A stretch of DNA of 21,811 bases from JAYZAP01 sp964645285 (GCA_964645285.1 CAZYDR010000063.1:1-21811); one strand, 5' to 3'. Shown: positions 7,920 to 16,934, counted from the first letter of the stretch. Numbers and translations are program-made. Notes: a model not told the origin generated them from the letters alone.

Positions 7920-10823
7920 TCAGTCGGCGAGGGCCATTTCCAGAATGCGGACGGCGTGCATGGCGTCGCGCTTGGCGCCGTCTCGAACCTGGCAGCGGCA
8001 GCTGGTGCCGTCGGCGACCACCAAAGTGTCGGGGGCGGCGTCGCGGACCGCCGGCAGCAGGTCGCGTTCGGCCATGGTCATGGAGATATCGTAGTGCTCG
8101 GCTTCAAAGCCGAATGAGCCGGCCATGCCGCAGCAGCTTGATTCAACCGTCTCAATGTCGAGGTCCGGAATCATGGCCAGTACCTGCCCCACTGCCGCGA
8201 AATTACCGAAGGCTTTCTGATGACAGTGGCCGTGAACCAGGGCCTTGGTCTCGGGCAAGGGCTTGAGCGGCAGGTTCAATTGTCCCGACGCCGCTTCCCT
8301 GGCGAGGAACTCTTCAAACATCACGGCATTGTCGGCCAGTTGATCGGCTTCGCCAGGCAGCATGGCGGTGAATTCGTCCTTAAGGGTGCTGAGGCAGGAG
8401 GGTTCCAGGCCGACCACGGGTATGCCGCGTCCGACATAGGGTGCCAGGGCCTTGATGGTACGCCGGGCTTCGGCCTTGGCTTCGTCCACGAGGCCGGCCG
8501 TGTGGAAGGTCCGGCCGCAGCACAGGGGGCGGCCACCATCGCCGGGGTCGCGAACCCGATAGCCGGCGGCGCGCAGTACCCGCTCGGCGGCGCGGGCGTT
8601 ATCGGGCTCGAAATAGGTGTTGAACGTGTCGGCGAACAGCACGACCTCCGGCCCCGCACCCGACAGGTCGTCACCGGGCTGAAAGACATCGCGTCGCCAG
8701 CGCGGCAGCTTGCGCCGCGCCGTGAGGCCGATTATCCGTTCGCTCAACCATGCCAGGCCAGGCAGCCAATCGCGAATATTGGCAAGACCGCCAAAGCGTG
8801 AGACCCAGGGCGCGTAGCGTGGCAGGTAGGCCACCAGCCGCTCGCGCAGTGTCAGGTCATGGCGTTTGCGGTATTGATGCATGAACTCGATCTTCATGCG
8901 CGCCATGTCGACGCCAACCGGGCACTCGCGCTTACAACCCTTGCAACTGACACACAGCGCCATGGTGTCGTGCATGGCGTCCGACGTAAGGGCATCGACG
9001 CCAAGCTGGCCGCTGATAGCGAGACGCAGGCTGTTGGCCCGGCCCCGGGTCAGATGGCGCTCGTCGCTGGTGGCGCGATAGGACGGGCACATGACGCCGC
9101 CGTCCCATTTGCGGCAGGCGCCGTTGTTGTTGCACATCTCGACGGCGCCGCCGAAGCCGCCCCAGTCGGACCAGTCGAGCGCCGGCTCCAGAGCCTCGAC
9201 CGCATAGCCCGGCTTGAAGCGGAACAGGGAGCGGTCGTCCATACGCGGCGGGTGAACGATTTTACCGGGATTGAACAGGCCGCCTTCGTCGAAGCTGTCC
9301 TTGACCTCCTCGAAGGCGCCGACTAAGCGCTGGCCGAACATCTGTTCGTGAAACTCCGAGCGCACGATGCCGTCGCCGTGCTCGCCTGAGTGAGAGCCCT
9401 TGTATTCCCGCACCATGGCGAAGGCTTCCTCGGCGATGGCGCGCATCTTGGTCACATCCGTGCCGTCTTTCATGTTGAGCACCGGGCGTACATGAAGCGT
9501 GCCGACGGAAGCATGGGCGTACCAGGTGCCGTAAGCGCCGTGCTTGGCGAAGACGCCATCGAGGCGCTCCGTATAATCAGGCAGATCGTCGAGGGAGACG
9601 GCGCAGTCCTCGATGAACGACACCGGTTTGCCGTCGCCCTTCATGGACATGAGGATGTTGAGGCCAGCCTTGCGCACCTCCCAGACGGCTTGCTGGAAGG
9701 CTGGCTCAGTGGCTTCGACCACGCTGTCGGGCAGGCCGAGATCGGCCATGAGTTCGACCAGCTCGGCAAGGCGCCGGGTCGGCTCGGTCGCGTCATCGCC
9801 GGCGAACTCGACCAGCAGCAGGGCGCCGGGTTCGCCGCGCACGAAGGCGTCCACGGTGGCGCGGAACTGATCCTGCTCGCGAGCTAGGCGGACCATGGTT
9901 GGGTCGGCCAGTTCGACCGCCGTGGGCGACAGGGCGACGATCTGTTTGGTCGCCTCCATGGCGCCCCGGAAGGTGGGGAAATGGCAAATGCCGAGCGTGC
10001 GGTGGCGCGGGATCGGCTGGAGGTCGAGGGTGATGCGGGTGAAGAAGCCCAGGGTGCCCTCGGAACCCACCAGCATGTTCGCCATGTTGTGGCCGCCCGC
10101 ATCAATGCTGTCGATGTTGTAGCCGCCGACCCGGCGCAACAAGGTCGGGAAGCGCTGTTTGATCTCGGCGCCTTCGCGCTGGGCCAGCGAACGCATCTGC
10201 TTGACCAGGTCGACATAGCGGGCATCGCCCTCGATCATTTCCACGTCGCCCGGCACCTCGGCGAAATGGGTGATCTCGCCGCCGGCCAGGACCGCGTCGA
10301 TGGCGCGTACGTTGTGCACCATGTTGCCGTAGCGGATCGACCGCGCGCCGCAACTGTTGTTGCCGGTCATGCCGCCAATGGTGGCGCGGTTGGCCGGCGA
10401 CACGTCTACGGGAAAGAACAGGCCGTGGGGCTTGAGCCAGCGGTTTAGGCGATCCTGTATCATGCCGGATTGAACCGTAACCCGGCGCGCCTCCGGGTCG
10501 AAATCGAGCACGCCATCGAGGTATTTGCTGGTGTCGATGACCAGGGCCTCGCCGACGGTCTGACCGCATTGCGAGGTGCCGCCGCCTCGGGGCAGCACCG
10601 GCACGCCCTCGCCACGCGCCACCTCAATGGCCCTCAACACATCCTGCTCGGACTTGGGCACTACGACCCCGATGGGCTCGATCTGGTAGATCGACGCGTC
10701 CGTGGAATAGCGCCCGCGGCTGAATGGGTCGAACAACACCTCGCCCTCGAGCTCGCGCTTGAGTCGGGCGGCCAGGGCGCGATCGCCGGGCTGAATGCTG
10801 GAAACTGTCATGGCGGCGATCAT
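7920..10823 (-). CDS. YdiJ-like FAD-binding and Fe-S oxidoreductase (D-2-hydroxyacid dehydrogenase type)
   Basis: A 967-residue fusion of a GlcD-like flavin dehydrogenase with a GlcF-like iron-sulfur part, expected to oxidise a D-2-hydroxyacid (D-2-hydroxyglutarate or D-lactate type). FAD-binding PCMH domain: PRGGGTSQCGQ (78-88), GNNSCGARSIRYGN (154-167) and LVGSEGTLGFFT (251-262). FAD-oxidase C domain to about 525 with SGEHGDGIVRSEF (479-491). Iron-sulfur region: Cys564, 570 and 579 in CNNNGACRKWDGGVMCP, then C624, C627, C630 and C634 in CVSCKGCKRECP. The C-terminus has two CCG (heterodisulfide-reductase-type) motifs, CCGRTFHT and CCGMAGSFGFE. Length is typical and the frame intact. ATG 10823 has only a weak GGAA upstream; ATG 10811 is an alternative. 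Divergent from the CoA-transferase. Exact substrate unknown. Confidence 0.9.
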   Translation of the reverse strand: MIAAMTVSSIQPGDRALAARLKRELEGEVLFDPFSRGRYSTDASIYQIEPIGVVVPKSEQDVLRAIEVARGEGVPVLPRGGGTSQCGQTVGEALVIDTSKYLDGVLDFDPEARRVTVQSGMIQDRLNRWLKPHGLFFPVDVSPANRATIGGMTGNNSCGARSIRYGNMVHNVRAIDAVLAGGEITHFAEVPGDVEMIEGDARYVDLVKQMRSLAQREGAEIKQRFPTLLRRVGGYNIDSIDAGGHNMANMLVGSEGTLGFFTRITLDLQPIPRHRTLGICHFPTFRGAMEATKQIVALSPTAVELADPTMVRLAREQDQFRATVDAFVRGEPGALLLVEFAGDDATEPTRRLAELVELMADLGLPDSVVEATEPAFQQAVWEVRKAGLNILMSMKGDGKPVSFIEDCAVSLDDLPDYTERLDGVFAKHGAYGTWYAHASVGTLHVRPVLNMKDGTDVTKMRAIAEEAFAMVREYKGSHSGEHGDGIVRSEFHEQMFGQRLVGAFEEVKDSFDEGGLFNPGKIVHPPRMDDRSLFRFKPGYAVEALEPALDWSDWGGFGGAVEMCNNNGACRKWDGGVMCPSYRATSDERHLTRGRANSLRLAISGQLGVDALTSDAMHDTMALCVSCKGCKRECPVGVDMARMKIEFMHQYRKRHDLTLRERLVAYLPRYAPWVSRFGGLANIRDWLPGLAWLSERIIGLTARRKLPRWRRDVFQPGDDLSGAGPEVVLFADTFNTYFEPDNARAAERVLRAAGYRVRDPGDGGRPLCCGRTFHTAGLVDEAKAEARRTIKALAPYVGRGIPVVGLEPSCLSTLKDEFTAMLPGEADQLADNAVMFEEFLAREAASGQLNLPLKPLPETKALVHGHCHQKAFGNFAAVGQVLAMIPDLDIETVESSCCGMAGSFGFEAEHYDISMTMAERDLLPAVRDAAPDTLVVADGTSCRCQVRDGAKRDAMHAVRILEMALAD

Positions 10824-10915
10824 AACAAGATTCCGCTTGAACTCGACAACCCTCTCGGGGTCGAATGCGGCCCATCAATCCGGCGACATTGCCAAAGCCA
10901 TGGAGTATCTCAGCC

Positions 10916-12127
10916 GTGCCGCCCAGTAAGCCTGGTCCTCTCGCCGGCCTCAAGGTCATTGAGCTTGCCCACATCATGGCCGGGCCGTGCTGTGGGCTCA
11001 TGCTAGCCAATATGGGGGCCGACGTCATCAAGGTGGAGAAAGCCCCCAAGGGCGATGACACCCGCAGCTTCACGCCGCCCGACATCGACGGCGAAGCGGC
11101 CTCGTTCCTCATGGTCAACCGGGGCAAGCGCGGCATCGTCGCCAATCTCAAGACCGAAGGTGGTCTCGATGTTGTGCGCCGCCTCCTGGCCGATGCCGAC
11201 GTGGTCATCGAGAACTACCGCAAGGGCACCATGGAGCGCCTCGGCCTGGGCTATGAGACCCTGCGGGAGACCAATCCCGGCCTGATCTATTGTGAAATTT
11301 CCGGTTTTGGCCGCACCGGCCCCTATGCGGACCGCGCCGGGTTCGACCTGGTCGCCCAGGGTATGAGCGGCCTCATGAGCATTACCGGCGAAGGGCCGGG
11401 CCGCCCGCCGGTTAAGGTTGGCGCGCCGATCTCGGACATCACCGCCGGCGTACTCGGCGCCATGGGGGTGCTGGCGGCGGTCTATGAGCGGCAATCCAGC
11501 GGCAAGGGCCAGCGGGTGGATACCTCTCTGTTCGAGGCCGGAATCATGCACACCTTCTGGCAATCGGCGATCTATATGGCCAGCGGCGAAGTAACCGGTC
11601 CCCTGGGCTCGGCCCACCCGCTCAACGCCCCTTACCAGGCCTTCGAGACATCGGACGGCTGGCTCAACGTGGGCTCGGCCAACCAGACCAACTGGCTCAA
11701 GATGCTCGATGCTGTCGGCGCCCCGGAAATGGCCGACGATCAGCGTTACGTGGACAATGAGGCACGGGCGAGAAACCGCGATGTTCTGGCCGCCGAGCTA
11801 ACCATAATCTTCCGCCAGCGCAGCAAGAACGATTGGCTGGCCCGCCTCGACGCGGTCGGGGTGCCGGCCGGGCCGGTGCTTAACATCGCCGAAATGCACG
11901 CCGACCCCCAGGCGATCGCCCGCGGCATGATCACCGAGACGCCCCACGGCACCCTGGGCACGGTCAAGACCCTGGGCTCGCCCATCCTGTTCTCGGAAAC
12001 CCCAAGCACCATCACGCGGGGCGCCCCAGTGCTCGGCGAACACACCCGCGAAGTCCTGGCGGAGTACGGCTACAGCGACGATGAAATTGATCGAATGATC
12101 ACCAACGGCGCGGTGATGGGCGCCTGA
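10916..12127 (+). CDS. CaiB/BaiF family (class III) CoA-transferase
   Basis: A 403-residue cytosolic family III CoA-transferase that moves CoA between two organic acids through an aspartyl-CoA intermediate. Seen: PLAGLKVIELAHIMAGP at the N-terminus, the MGADVIKVEKAP strand, VIENYRKGTMERLGLGYE, AGFDLVAQGMSG (141-152), and GAPISD (169-174), whose Asp174 is at the place of the catalytic aspartate. The C-terminal part with GVPAGPVL and a 'GEHTREVLAEYGYS' end is typical. Substrates unknown. Start: GTG 10916 has GGAG ten bases upstream and leaves about 90 bp to the divergent FAD/Fe-S gene. An in-frame ATG at 10865 would add 17 unconserved-looking residues and leave only about 40 bp. Possibly coregulated with the divergent oxidoreductase. 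Confidence 0.92.
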   Translation: MPPSKPGPLAGLKVIELAHIMAGPCCGLMLANMGADVIKVEKAPKGDDTRSFTPPDIDGEAASFLMVNRGKRGIVANLKTEGGLDVVRRLLADADVVIENYRKGTMERLGLGYETLRETNPGLIYCEISGFGRTGPYADRAGFDLVAQGMSGLMSITGEGPGRPPVKVGAPISDITAGVLGAMGVLAAVYERQSSGKGQRVDTSLFEAGIMHTFWQSAIYMASGEVTGPLGSAHPLNAPYQAFETSDGWLNVGSANQTNWLKMLDAVGAPEMADDQRYVDNEARARNRDVLAAELTIIFRQRSKNDWLARLDAVGVPAGPVLNIAEMHADPQAIARGMITETPHGTLGTVKTLGSPILFSETPSTITRGAPVLGEHTREVLAEYGYSDDEIDRMITNGAVMGA

Positions 12128-12130
12128 CCT

Positions 12131-12146
12131 TCGTCGACTTCGACGA
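12131..12146. repeat. Small inverted repeat after the CoA-transferase
   Basis: TCGTCG-ACTT-CGACGA, a six-base stem with a four-base loop, begins four bases after the stop codon. No T-run follows, so it is only a weak candidate for an RNA hairpin or terminator. Confidence 0.25.
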
Positions 12147-12245
12147 TGATAACTCAATTCCTAAGCTGAAAAGATTACCCCGAACAGTCCCGCCGCTCGC
12201 GACCGGCCACAGCAATCCAGTCAAAGTCCAGATCCGAGCGAATGG

Positions 12246-12793
12246 TTATTCGCGTACCCTTATGGCTTCGGACAACTCTTTCGCCATGGAACGTGTATCA
12301 ATTATTTCGCTTGCGTATGAACTATGGTACTGCGACGCAAGGAAGAGATAGGATCGCGACGAGTAATTTACAAATGCAACGCAGCTTTGATAATTGGACG
12401 AAAAGGTTTGGTATTCAATTCTTCCATTTTTGGTCCTAACTGCCATGATCTTTGACCAATTGAACGTTGGGAAACTATCGCCGGAAAAGAAAAATTCCAG
12501 CGCTTCTTCCGCATTAACAATCCCAGCGCTTCTTCCGCATTAACGAAGTTGGTCAATCGGGCCCGATGGCCCGCCTTTTGCAGCCCAATGCCGATCCAAT
12601 CGGTATTGGTCTCGTCGATCAGATAGTCATGGGTAAACTTGTAATCCTTGTATCTGTAACAAGTCACCTGATCCGTAGCATCCGCGAACTCAAGGAAAGA
12701 TTTCTCACACGAAATTTTGCTGTCGGCAGCCACTGGACTTGTCGCCAGGAGGACAACGAAAACCCAGGGCACAGCCCGTCCCAACCACTTCAT
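12246..12793 (-). pseudogene. Unrecognised exported protein gene split by a 26-bp tandem duplication
   Basis: I do not recognise the family. ATG 12793 has a full GGAGGT seven bases upstream. The first 23 residues are a signal peptide (MKWLGRAVPW, hydrophobic core, SPVAA before DSKISCEK), so the product was probably periplasmic or secreted. Translation is normal to FVNAEEAL and is then disturbed by two adjacent copies of a 26-bp unit (12493-12518 and 12519-12544; 25 of 26 identical). Removing one copy restores the frame: EEALEFFFSGDSFPTFNW, then MAVRTKNGRIEYQTFSS and on to a stop at 12246, 173 residues in all. With both copies the frame ends at 12368 with an altered tail. The gene is AT-richer than its neighbours (one 60-base stretch has 28 G/C against 36 in the CoA-transferase), which hints at transfer. 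Confidence 0.8.
12493..12544. repeat. 26-bp tandem duplication
   Basis: Two head-to-tail copies with one mismatch (T at 12496, C at 12522). The period of 26 is not a multiple of three, so it shifts the frame of the surrounding gene. There are only two copies and no spacers, so it is a slippage-type duplication rather than a CRISPR or regular repeat family. Confidence 0.95.
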
Positions 12794-12946
12794 TAGAGAC
12801 ACCTCCGAAGCTTTCCCTTTTTTCGCGAACGACGACAGGCTACCTTCGAGTGCGATACAAGTAAAGCGACTCAGACAGCTGAATTGTTCTGCTAATTGGC
12901 GAAGATTTGTCAGACTGCATTCGGGGTATGAACCCGAATTCGCCGC

Positions 12947-13555
12947 CTAACGCGCCGCGGCCTTGATAGCAGCAATCTTCTTCTCTAATTGCCCGACCAA
13001 ACCATGGAACCCGCTGGCATTGAGGGTTGAGGCGTAGTCGGCGCGTCGCAGGGCCAGTTCGCTGTAGATGCCATCGAGATAGACATCGACGATGCGCCAG
13101 CCGTCATCGGATTCGCGTACCAGATAATCGAGGCGCACAGGATCGCCGTCCGCCTTGACGATTTCCGTGCCGACCAGGCGGGTGCCCCGGGACGCCGGTT
13201 CCTCGGAGAGGATGCGGAAGCTTTCGCCGGAGAAGCCGTCGAACCGCGCTGCGTAGGTGCTGACGCTGAGGCGTGTCACGACATCTACCAGGCGCTGCTT
13301 TTCGAGATCAGACGCCTTGCGCCAGTGACCGCCGGCGGACGCACGGGCGATCACCGGCATGTCGAACACCTCGCTCATGACCGGCTCGAGGTAATCGCGG
13401 CGGCCATCGAAACCCAGAGCATCGGCGGCCTGCATAATATCGAGCAGGGCGTCATGAAGACTTTGCACCACCGCCCGGGCCGGCGTTTCATCGGCGCGAA
13501 GGCTTGGCGCGAAAACCACGACGGCAACAAGGACGAGTGCAATTATCAGGCGCAT
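12947..13555 (-). CDS. hpnM: HpnM, MlaC-like periplasmic hopanoid transport protein
   Basis: A 202-residue periplasmic protein of the toluene-tolerance/MlaC family, in the hopanoid-associated HpnM group, thought to carry lipids between membranes. Signal peptide MRLIIALVLVAVVVF, then APSLRA before DETPAR. The mature part shows the family pattern: VVQSLHDALLDIM, a FDMPVIARASAGGHWR segment, LSVSTYAARFDGFSGESF, and a beta region ending with GWRIVDVYLDGIYSELALRR. Start: ATG 13555 has AAGGA seven bases upstream; ATGs at 13561 and 13576 are also in frame. It is divergent from the hpnL remnant and lies beside hpnN, the usual partners, which supports the assignment to HpnM rather than MlaC. Confidence 0.85.
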   Translation of the reverse strand: MRLIIALVLVAVVVFAPSLRADETPARAVVQSLHDALLDIMQAADALGFDGRRDYLEPVMSEVFDMPVIARASAGGHWRKASDLEKQRLVDVVTRLSVSTYAARFDGFSGESFRILSEEPASRGTRLVGTEIVKADGDPVRLDYLVRESDDGWRIVDVYLDGIYSELALRRADYASTLNASGFHGLVGQLEKKIAAIKAAAR

Positions 13556-13655
13556 AGGCATTTCCTTTCCGAGCATATGAGAGTTGCACAAGTCATAACA
13601 AGGGGTGTGCGGCGACGTTGAGTTCCCCGGCCATGGCCGCCATAGTCCGCTCATT

Positions 13656-14039
13656 ATGAAAACTATCGCGCAATTGGGGCTAATTTGCGGCCTCGCCACC
13701 GTGATTATGCTGGTCGTCTGGCAAGGCGCCGGCACAGTCTTGGGGCTGCTTGTCACATCTGGGTGGGGGTTGCTCCTGTTGCCGCTCGTCTGGCTGCCGC
13801 ATTTACTGGCCAGTACGGCGTCATGGCGCCTGTTGTTCGCGCCGGACCAAATGCCTCGCTTCGTCGTTGCCCTGCGCGCCTTGTGGATTGGCGGCGCCGT
13901 CAACACATTGCTGCCCGTGGCCACTGTGGGCGGCGAAGTGGTTAAAGGACGATTGATAACGTTGGATGGTGTCAGTGGCTGGCCCGACTGGCCGGGGCCG
14001 TCAGTAAAGGCAACTCAACAGCCATGGCCAGATCGGTGA
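13656..14039 (+). pseudogene. hpnL: hpnL remnant (hopanoid-associated LPG-synthase-TM-like protein), 5' third only
   Basis: The first ~108 residues match the N-terminus of HpnL, a polytopic membrane protein of the lysylphosphatidylglycerol-synthase TM fold. Seen: a first TM after MKTIAQLG, a second TM (WGLLLLPLVWLPHLLA), and the hallmark WIGGAVNTLLPVATVGGEVV followed by KGRLITLDGVSG. After about 13980 the similarity ends and the frame runs through nonsense (WPDWPGPSVK...) to a stop at 14039. Intact HpnL is roughly 300 residues or more, so about two thirds are missing and no hydrophobic continuation exists in any frame before hpnN. This is a deletion rather than a point frameshift. ATG 13656 lacks a clear ribosome-binding site. 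It was probably cotranscribed with hpnN originally. Confidence 0.75.
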
Positions 14040-14121
14040 GTTCGACCAGATCGGGCGTATTCGCCTCGGTCGACGCCTCTATCGCCTCGGCTTTTGCCGA
14101 CCGGTCAACAATGTCAGCCAT
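13972..14121 (-). CDS. Doubtful small ORF in the hpnL-hpnN gap
   Basis: A 49-codon frame (MADIVDRSAKAEAIEA to LTAPASRASH) on the minus strand fills the gap between the hpnL remnant and hpnN. It has a G-rich stretch (GGGGGTGGAA) just upstream of its ATG; a GTG at 14178 would extend it to 68 residues. Its acidic, Ala-rich composition looks coding-like, but I recognise no family and its stop falls at the hpnL breakpoint. It may be the tail of a foreign gene brought in with the rearrangement, or chance in GC-rich DNA. Confidence 0.2.
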   Translation of the reverse strand: MADIVDRSAKAEAIEASTEANTPDLVELTDLAMAVELPLLTAPASRASH

Positions 14122-14240
14122 CGGCTGTTCCACCCCCTGCTCCAAGGCGTCCTTTGTGCACGATTGTGAAGGCGCCACGTAACTTCATCAAAGCTATAAC
14201 CTTGCTACCAACGGCGATGTCGTGTAGTGGCGACCGCATC

Positions 14241-16844
14241 ATGAATACCCGCGACGATCATAGAGCCGGACGGCTTCTCGCCAACTGGGTTGCCGGCGCC
14301 CATGCCCGTGCCGGCTGGGTCCTTGCTCTCACCCTGATCGCGACCATTGGCATTCTGATTTTCGTCTCGGAAAATCTGGGTATCAATACCGACACCGCCG
14401 ACATGATCGACGAAGCCCTGCCGTTCCGTCAGGCGGTGAAGGACTATGACCGGGCATTCCCCCATGCGGGCGATAACCTGCTGGTGGTCATCGATGGGGC
14501 GACCCCTGATCTGGCTGAGGATGCCGCCAGCGCCCTGGCCGACCGGTTCGCCCAAGATCCCACCATGTTCAAGAGTGTGTACCAGCCCGGAGGTGACGCT
14601 TTTTTCAGCCGCAATGGCCTGCTTTACCTCGACATCGACGAACTCAATGATCTGGCTGACAATCTGGCCAAGGTCCAGCCGCTGATCGCCAGTTTGGCCG
14701 ACGATCCCAGTCTCAGGGGATTGCTTGGCCTGTTGCAGACCGCCGTCACGGAATCCGAGGCTGGCGAGACTGCCAGCTTCGATCTCGCCGCCGCCTTCGA
14801 TCGGTTGAGTGCGGCGATTGAAGCCGCCATGAAGGGCAAGCCCTACTATTTGTCGTGGCGCGAGGTGATGACCGGTGAATCGCCGAGCGCCGACGACCAC
14901 CGCGCCTTCCTGTTCGTCCAACCGAACCTGGATTACACCAGCCTGCAACCTCAGAAACAGGCACTCGACGCAGTCCGCGCCATGGTGGCGGAACTCGGCC
15001 TGACGCCCGACCGCGGCGTCCAGGTGCGGCTGACTGGTAGCGTGGCGCTCAACTACGATCAACTCGATAGCGCCCGCCACGGGGCCAAGATCGCCGGGCC
15101 GGTATCATTCATTCTGGTCGGGCTGGTATTACTTATCGGTCTTCGTTCGGTCCGCCTGGTAGTCGCGGCACTGGTTACCCTGCTCGTCGGACTGGTTTGG
15201 GCCGCCGGTTTCGCGGCTCTGGCCATTGGTTCTCTAAATCTCATTTCCATTGCCTTCGCGGTGCTGTTCATCAGTCTTGGCGCCGACTTCAGCATTCACA
15301 TGTGCCTGCGCTATCGAGAGTTGGTGGCCGGCGACACCGACCGGAGCAAGGCGGTCGCCGCGGCCGGCCGCCAGGTTGGTGGCGCCTTGTTCCTCTGCGC
15401 CGTGACCACGGCGGCGGGATTCTATGTTTTCATTCCCACGGACTACGTTGGGGTTTCCGAACTGGGGTTGATTGCCGGCACCAGCATGTTTATCAGCCTC
15501 GCTGCCAATTTTACGGTATTGCCTGCCATGTTGCGGCTGGTGTCCTTCGGGCGCGGTGGGTCGCCTGCCAGCGAGACTGCCGGGACCACCGAATACGAAA
15601 CAGATTTTCCCCTCCGCTACCGTTGTGTAATCCGCGTTGGCGCTGCCCTCGTCATGCTTGCCTCAATTCCCTTGGTGCTCGATGCGCGTTTCGATTTCAG
15701 CCCCCTGAATCTTCACGATCCCACTGCCGAGTCGGTCACCACGCTGCAGGAATTGCTGAGTCAAAGCGAGCATCCGCCGTGGACGCTTAACGTACTGGCG
15801 GCGGATCGGGACGAAGCCGCGGCCCTGGCGACACGGCTTGGCGAGGTCGATGGCGTCCGCCAGACCATCACCCTTACCGACTACCTGCCCACTGACCAGG
15901 ACGTGAAGCTCGAATTGATCGAAGAGATGGCATTCTTCATGGGCCCCGCGCCCGGTCAAACCACGACGCCGCCGGATGATCGCCAGCGCCTGGTCGCCAT
16001 TCAAAGTCTGTCACAGGCCCTCGGCCAAGCGACCGGCGTCAGCGCCCAACGGCTAAAAGCCAACCTGGACCGGCTTGCTGAACAGCCTGACCGCTTCCCC
16101 GTGGTTGAACACAGCATGCTCGACGGCTTCGTGGAGCGCCTGCGCCGGCTCTATATGGCCCTTGAGCCCTTTGAGCCGATCACCCTCGATGACCTGCCCC
16201 GGTCTCTGGTCGAACGAGAGGTCGCCATCGACGGGCGTGTGCGCATCAGGGTGTTCGCCCGTGAAGACCTGACCGACAATGAAGCCCTTCGACGTTTTGT
16301 GGAAAATCTTCGGGTGGAGGCGCCGACCGCCGTCGGCAACCCCATCGAGATTCTCGAATCCGGTGACGCGGTGGTCGGCGCCTTTCAACAGGCTCTGTTG
16401 TCGGCGGTGAATGTCATCGTGGTTCTGTTGTTCGTGCTCATGCGCCGTTTCGCCGATGTGGCTTACGTGATGGCGCCATTACTGCTTGCCGCCCTGCTGA
16501 CCATTGCCGCTTCGGTAATTTTTGTCATTCCCTTCAATTTCGCCAATGTGATCGTGTTGCCCCTGCTGTTGGGTGTCGGCGTCGATAGCGCCATTCACCT
16601 GATCTACCGCTATCGCAAGGATCCTGGCCAACGGCGCCATATGCTGCGCAGCAGCACCGCTCGCGGCGTCGTACTCAGCGCCCTGACGACAATCTGCGGC
16701 TTTGGCAGTCTGGCGCTCTCCACCCATCGCGGTACAGCGACCATGGGCGAGCTTCTGACCATCGGGGTCAGCCTCACCCTGGTTTGCACCCTGCTGGTCT
16801 TGCCGGCCCTGCTCCACCAGGGCACAACCGCCGCCGGGAACTAA
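14241..16844 (+). CDS. hpnN: HpnN, RND-family hopanoid transporter
   Basis: An 867-residue inner-membrane RND/MMPL-type transporter that moves hopanoids toward the outer membrane. Architecture: TM1 at about 25-43, a large periplasmic domain (about 50-280), a TM bundle with LFISLGADFSIHM (around 348), a TM before the second periplasmic domain (about 460-720), then a second TM bundle with LLLGVGVDSAIHLIYRYR (around 778). The two equivalent G.D..IH motifs show the duplicated RND fold, and the length agrees with known HpnN. ATG 14241 is preferred because MNTRDDHRAGRLLANW fits the family; an ATG at 14217 is possible, and neither has a strong ribosome-binding site. Its neighbours hpnM, ispH and hpnH support the hopanoid assignment. 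Confidence 0.9.
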   Translation: MNTRDDHRAGRLLANWVAGAHARAGWVLALTLIATIGILIFVSENLGINTDTADMIDEALPFRQAVKDYDRAFPHAGDNLLVVIDGATPDLAEDAASALADRFAQDPTMFKSVYQPGGDAFFSRNGLLYLDIDELNDLADNLAKVQPLIASLADDPSLRGLLGLLQTAVTESEAGETASFDLAAAFDRLSAAIEAAMKGKPYYLSWREVMTGESPSADDHRAFLFVQPNLDYTSLQPQKQALDAVRAMVAELGLTPDRGVQVRLTGSVALNYDQLDSARHGAKIAGPVSFILVGLVLLIGLRSVRLVVAALVTLLVGLVWAAGFAALAIGSLNLISIAFAVLFISLGADFSIHMCLRYRELVAGDTDRSKAVAAAGRQVGGALFLCAVTTAAGFYVFIPTDYVGVSELGLIAGTSMFISLAANFTVLPAMLRLVSFGRGGSPASETAGTTEYETDFPLRYRCVIRVGAALVMLASIPLVLDARFDFSPLNLHDPTAESVTTLQELLSQSEHPPWTLNVLAADRDEAAALATRLGEVDGVRQTITLTDYLPTDQDVKLELIEEMAFFMGPAPGQTTTPPDDRQRLVAIQSLSQALGQATGVSAQRLKANLDRLAEQPDRFPVVEHSMLDGFVERLRRLYMALEPFEPITLDDLPRSLVEREVAIDGRVRIRVFAREDLTDNEALRRFVENLRVEAPTAVGNPIEILESGDAVVGAFQQALLSAVNVIVVLLFVLMRRFADVAYVMAPLLLAALLTIAASVIFVIPFNFANVIVLPLLLGVGVDSAIHLIYRYRKDPGQRRHMLRSSTARGVVLSALTTICGFGSLALSTHRGTATMGELLTIGVSLTLVCTLLVLPALLHQGTTAAGN

Positions 16845-16905
16845 CGAATTTCCGGCACCGGTGCTTCACTTCCGACGCGGCGGCTACAGATAACCGGGTA
16901 GCGGG

Positions 16906-16934
16906 TTGACAGTGACCGCCGGCTGTATTGTATA
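16906..16934 (+). promoter_or_regulatory. Sigma-70-type promoter for ispH-hpnH
   Basis: A perfect TTGACA -35 at 16906-16911 is followed after 17 bases by TGTATA (16929-16934); TATAGG two bases further on is an alternative -10. It lies in the 122-bp gap after hpnN and about 30 bases upstream of the ispH ATG, giving ispH-hpnH its own start of transcription. Confidence 0.6.

Noticed and set aside
12493..12544. CRISPR-like repeat
   Set aside because: Only two copies, directly adjacent with no spacer, inside a coding frame that is restored by removing one copy.
14094..14240. N-terminal extension of HpnN by about 49 residues
   Set aside because: The extra residues are Pro/Cys/Arg-rich and unlike the family; MNTRDDHRAGRLLANW is a natural beginning.
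14205..15080. 291-codon minus-strand open frame opposite hpnN
   Set aside because: Shadow of the first periplasmic domain of HpnN; no recognisable motif.
16855..16864. GCACCGGTGC palindrome after hpnN as terminator
   Set aside because: Five-base half-sites with no loop and no T-run; expected by chance in GC-rich DNA.
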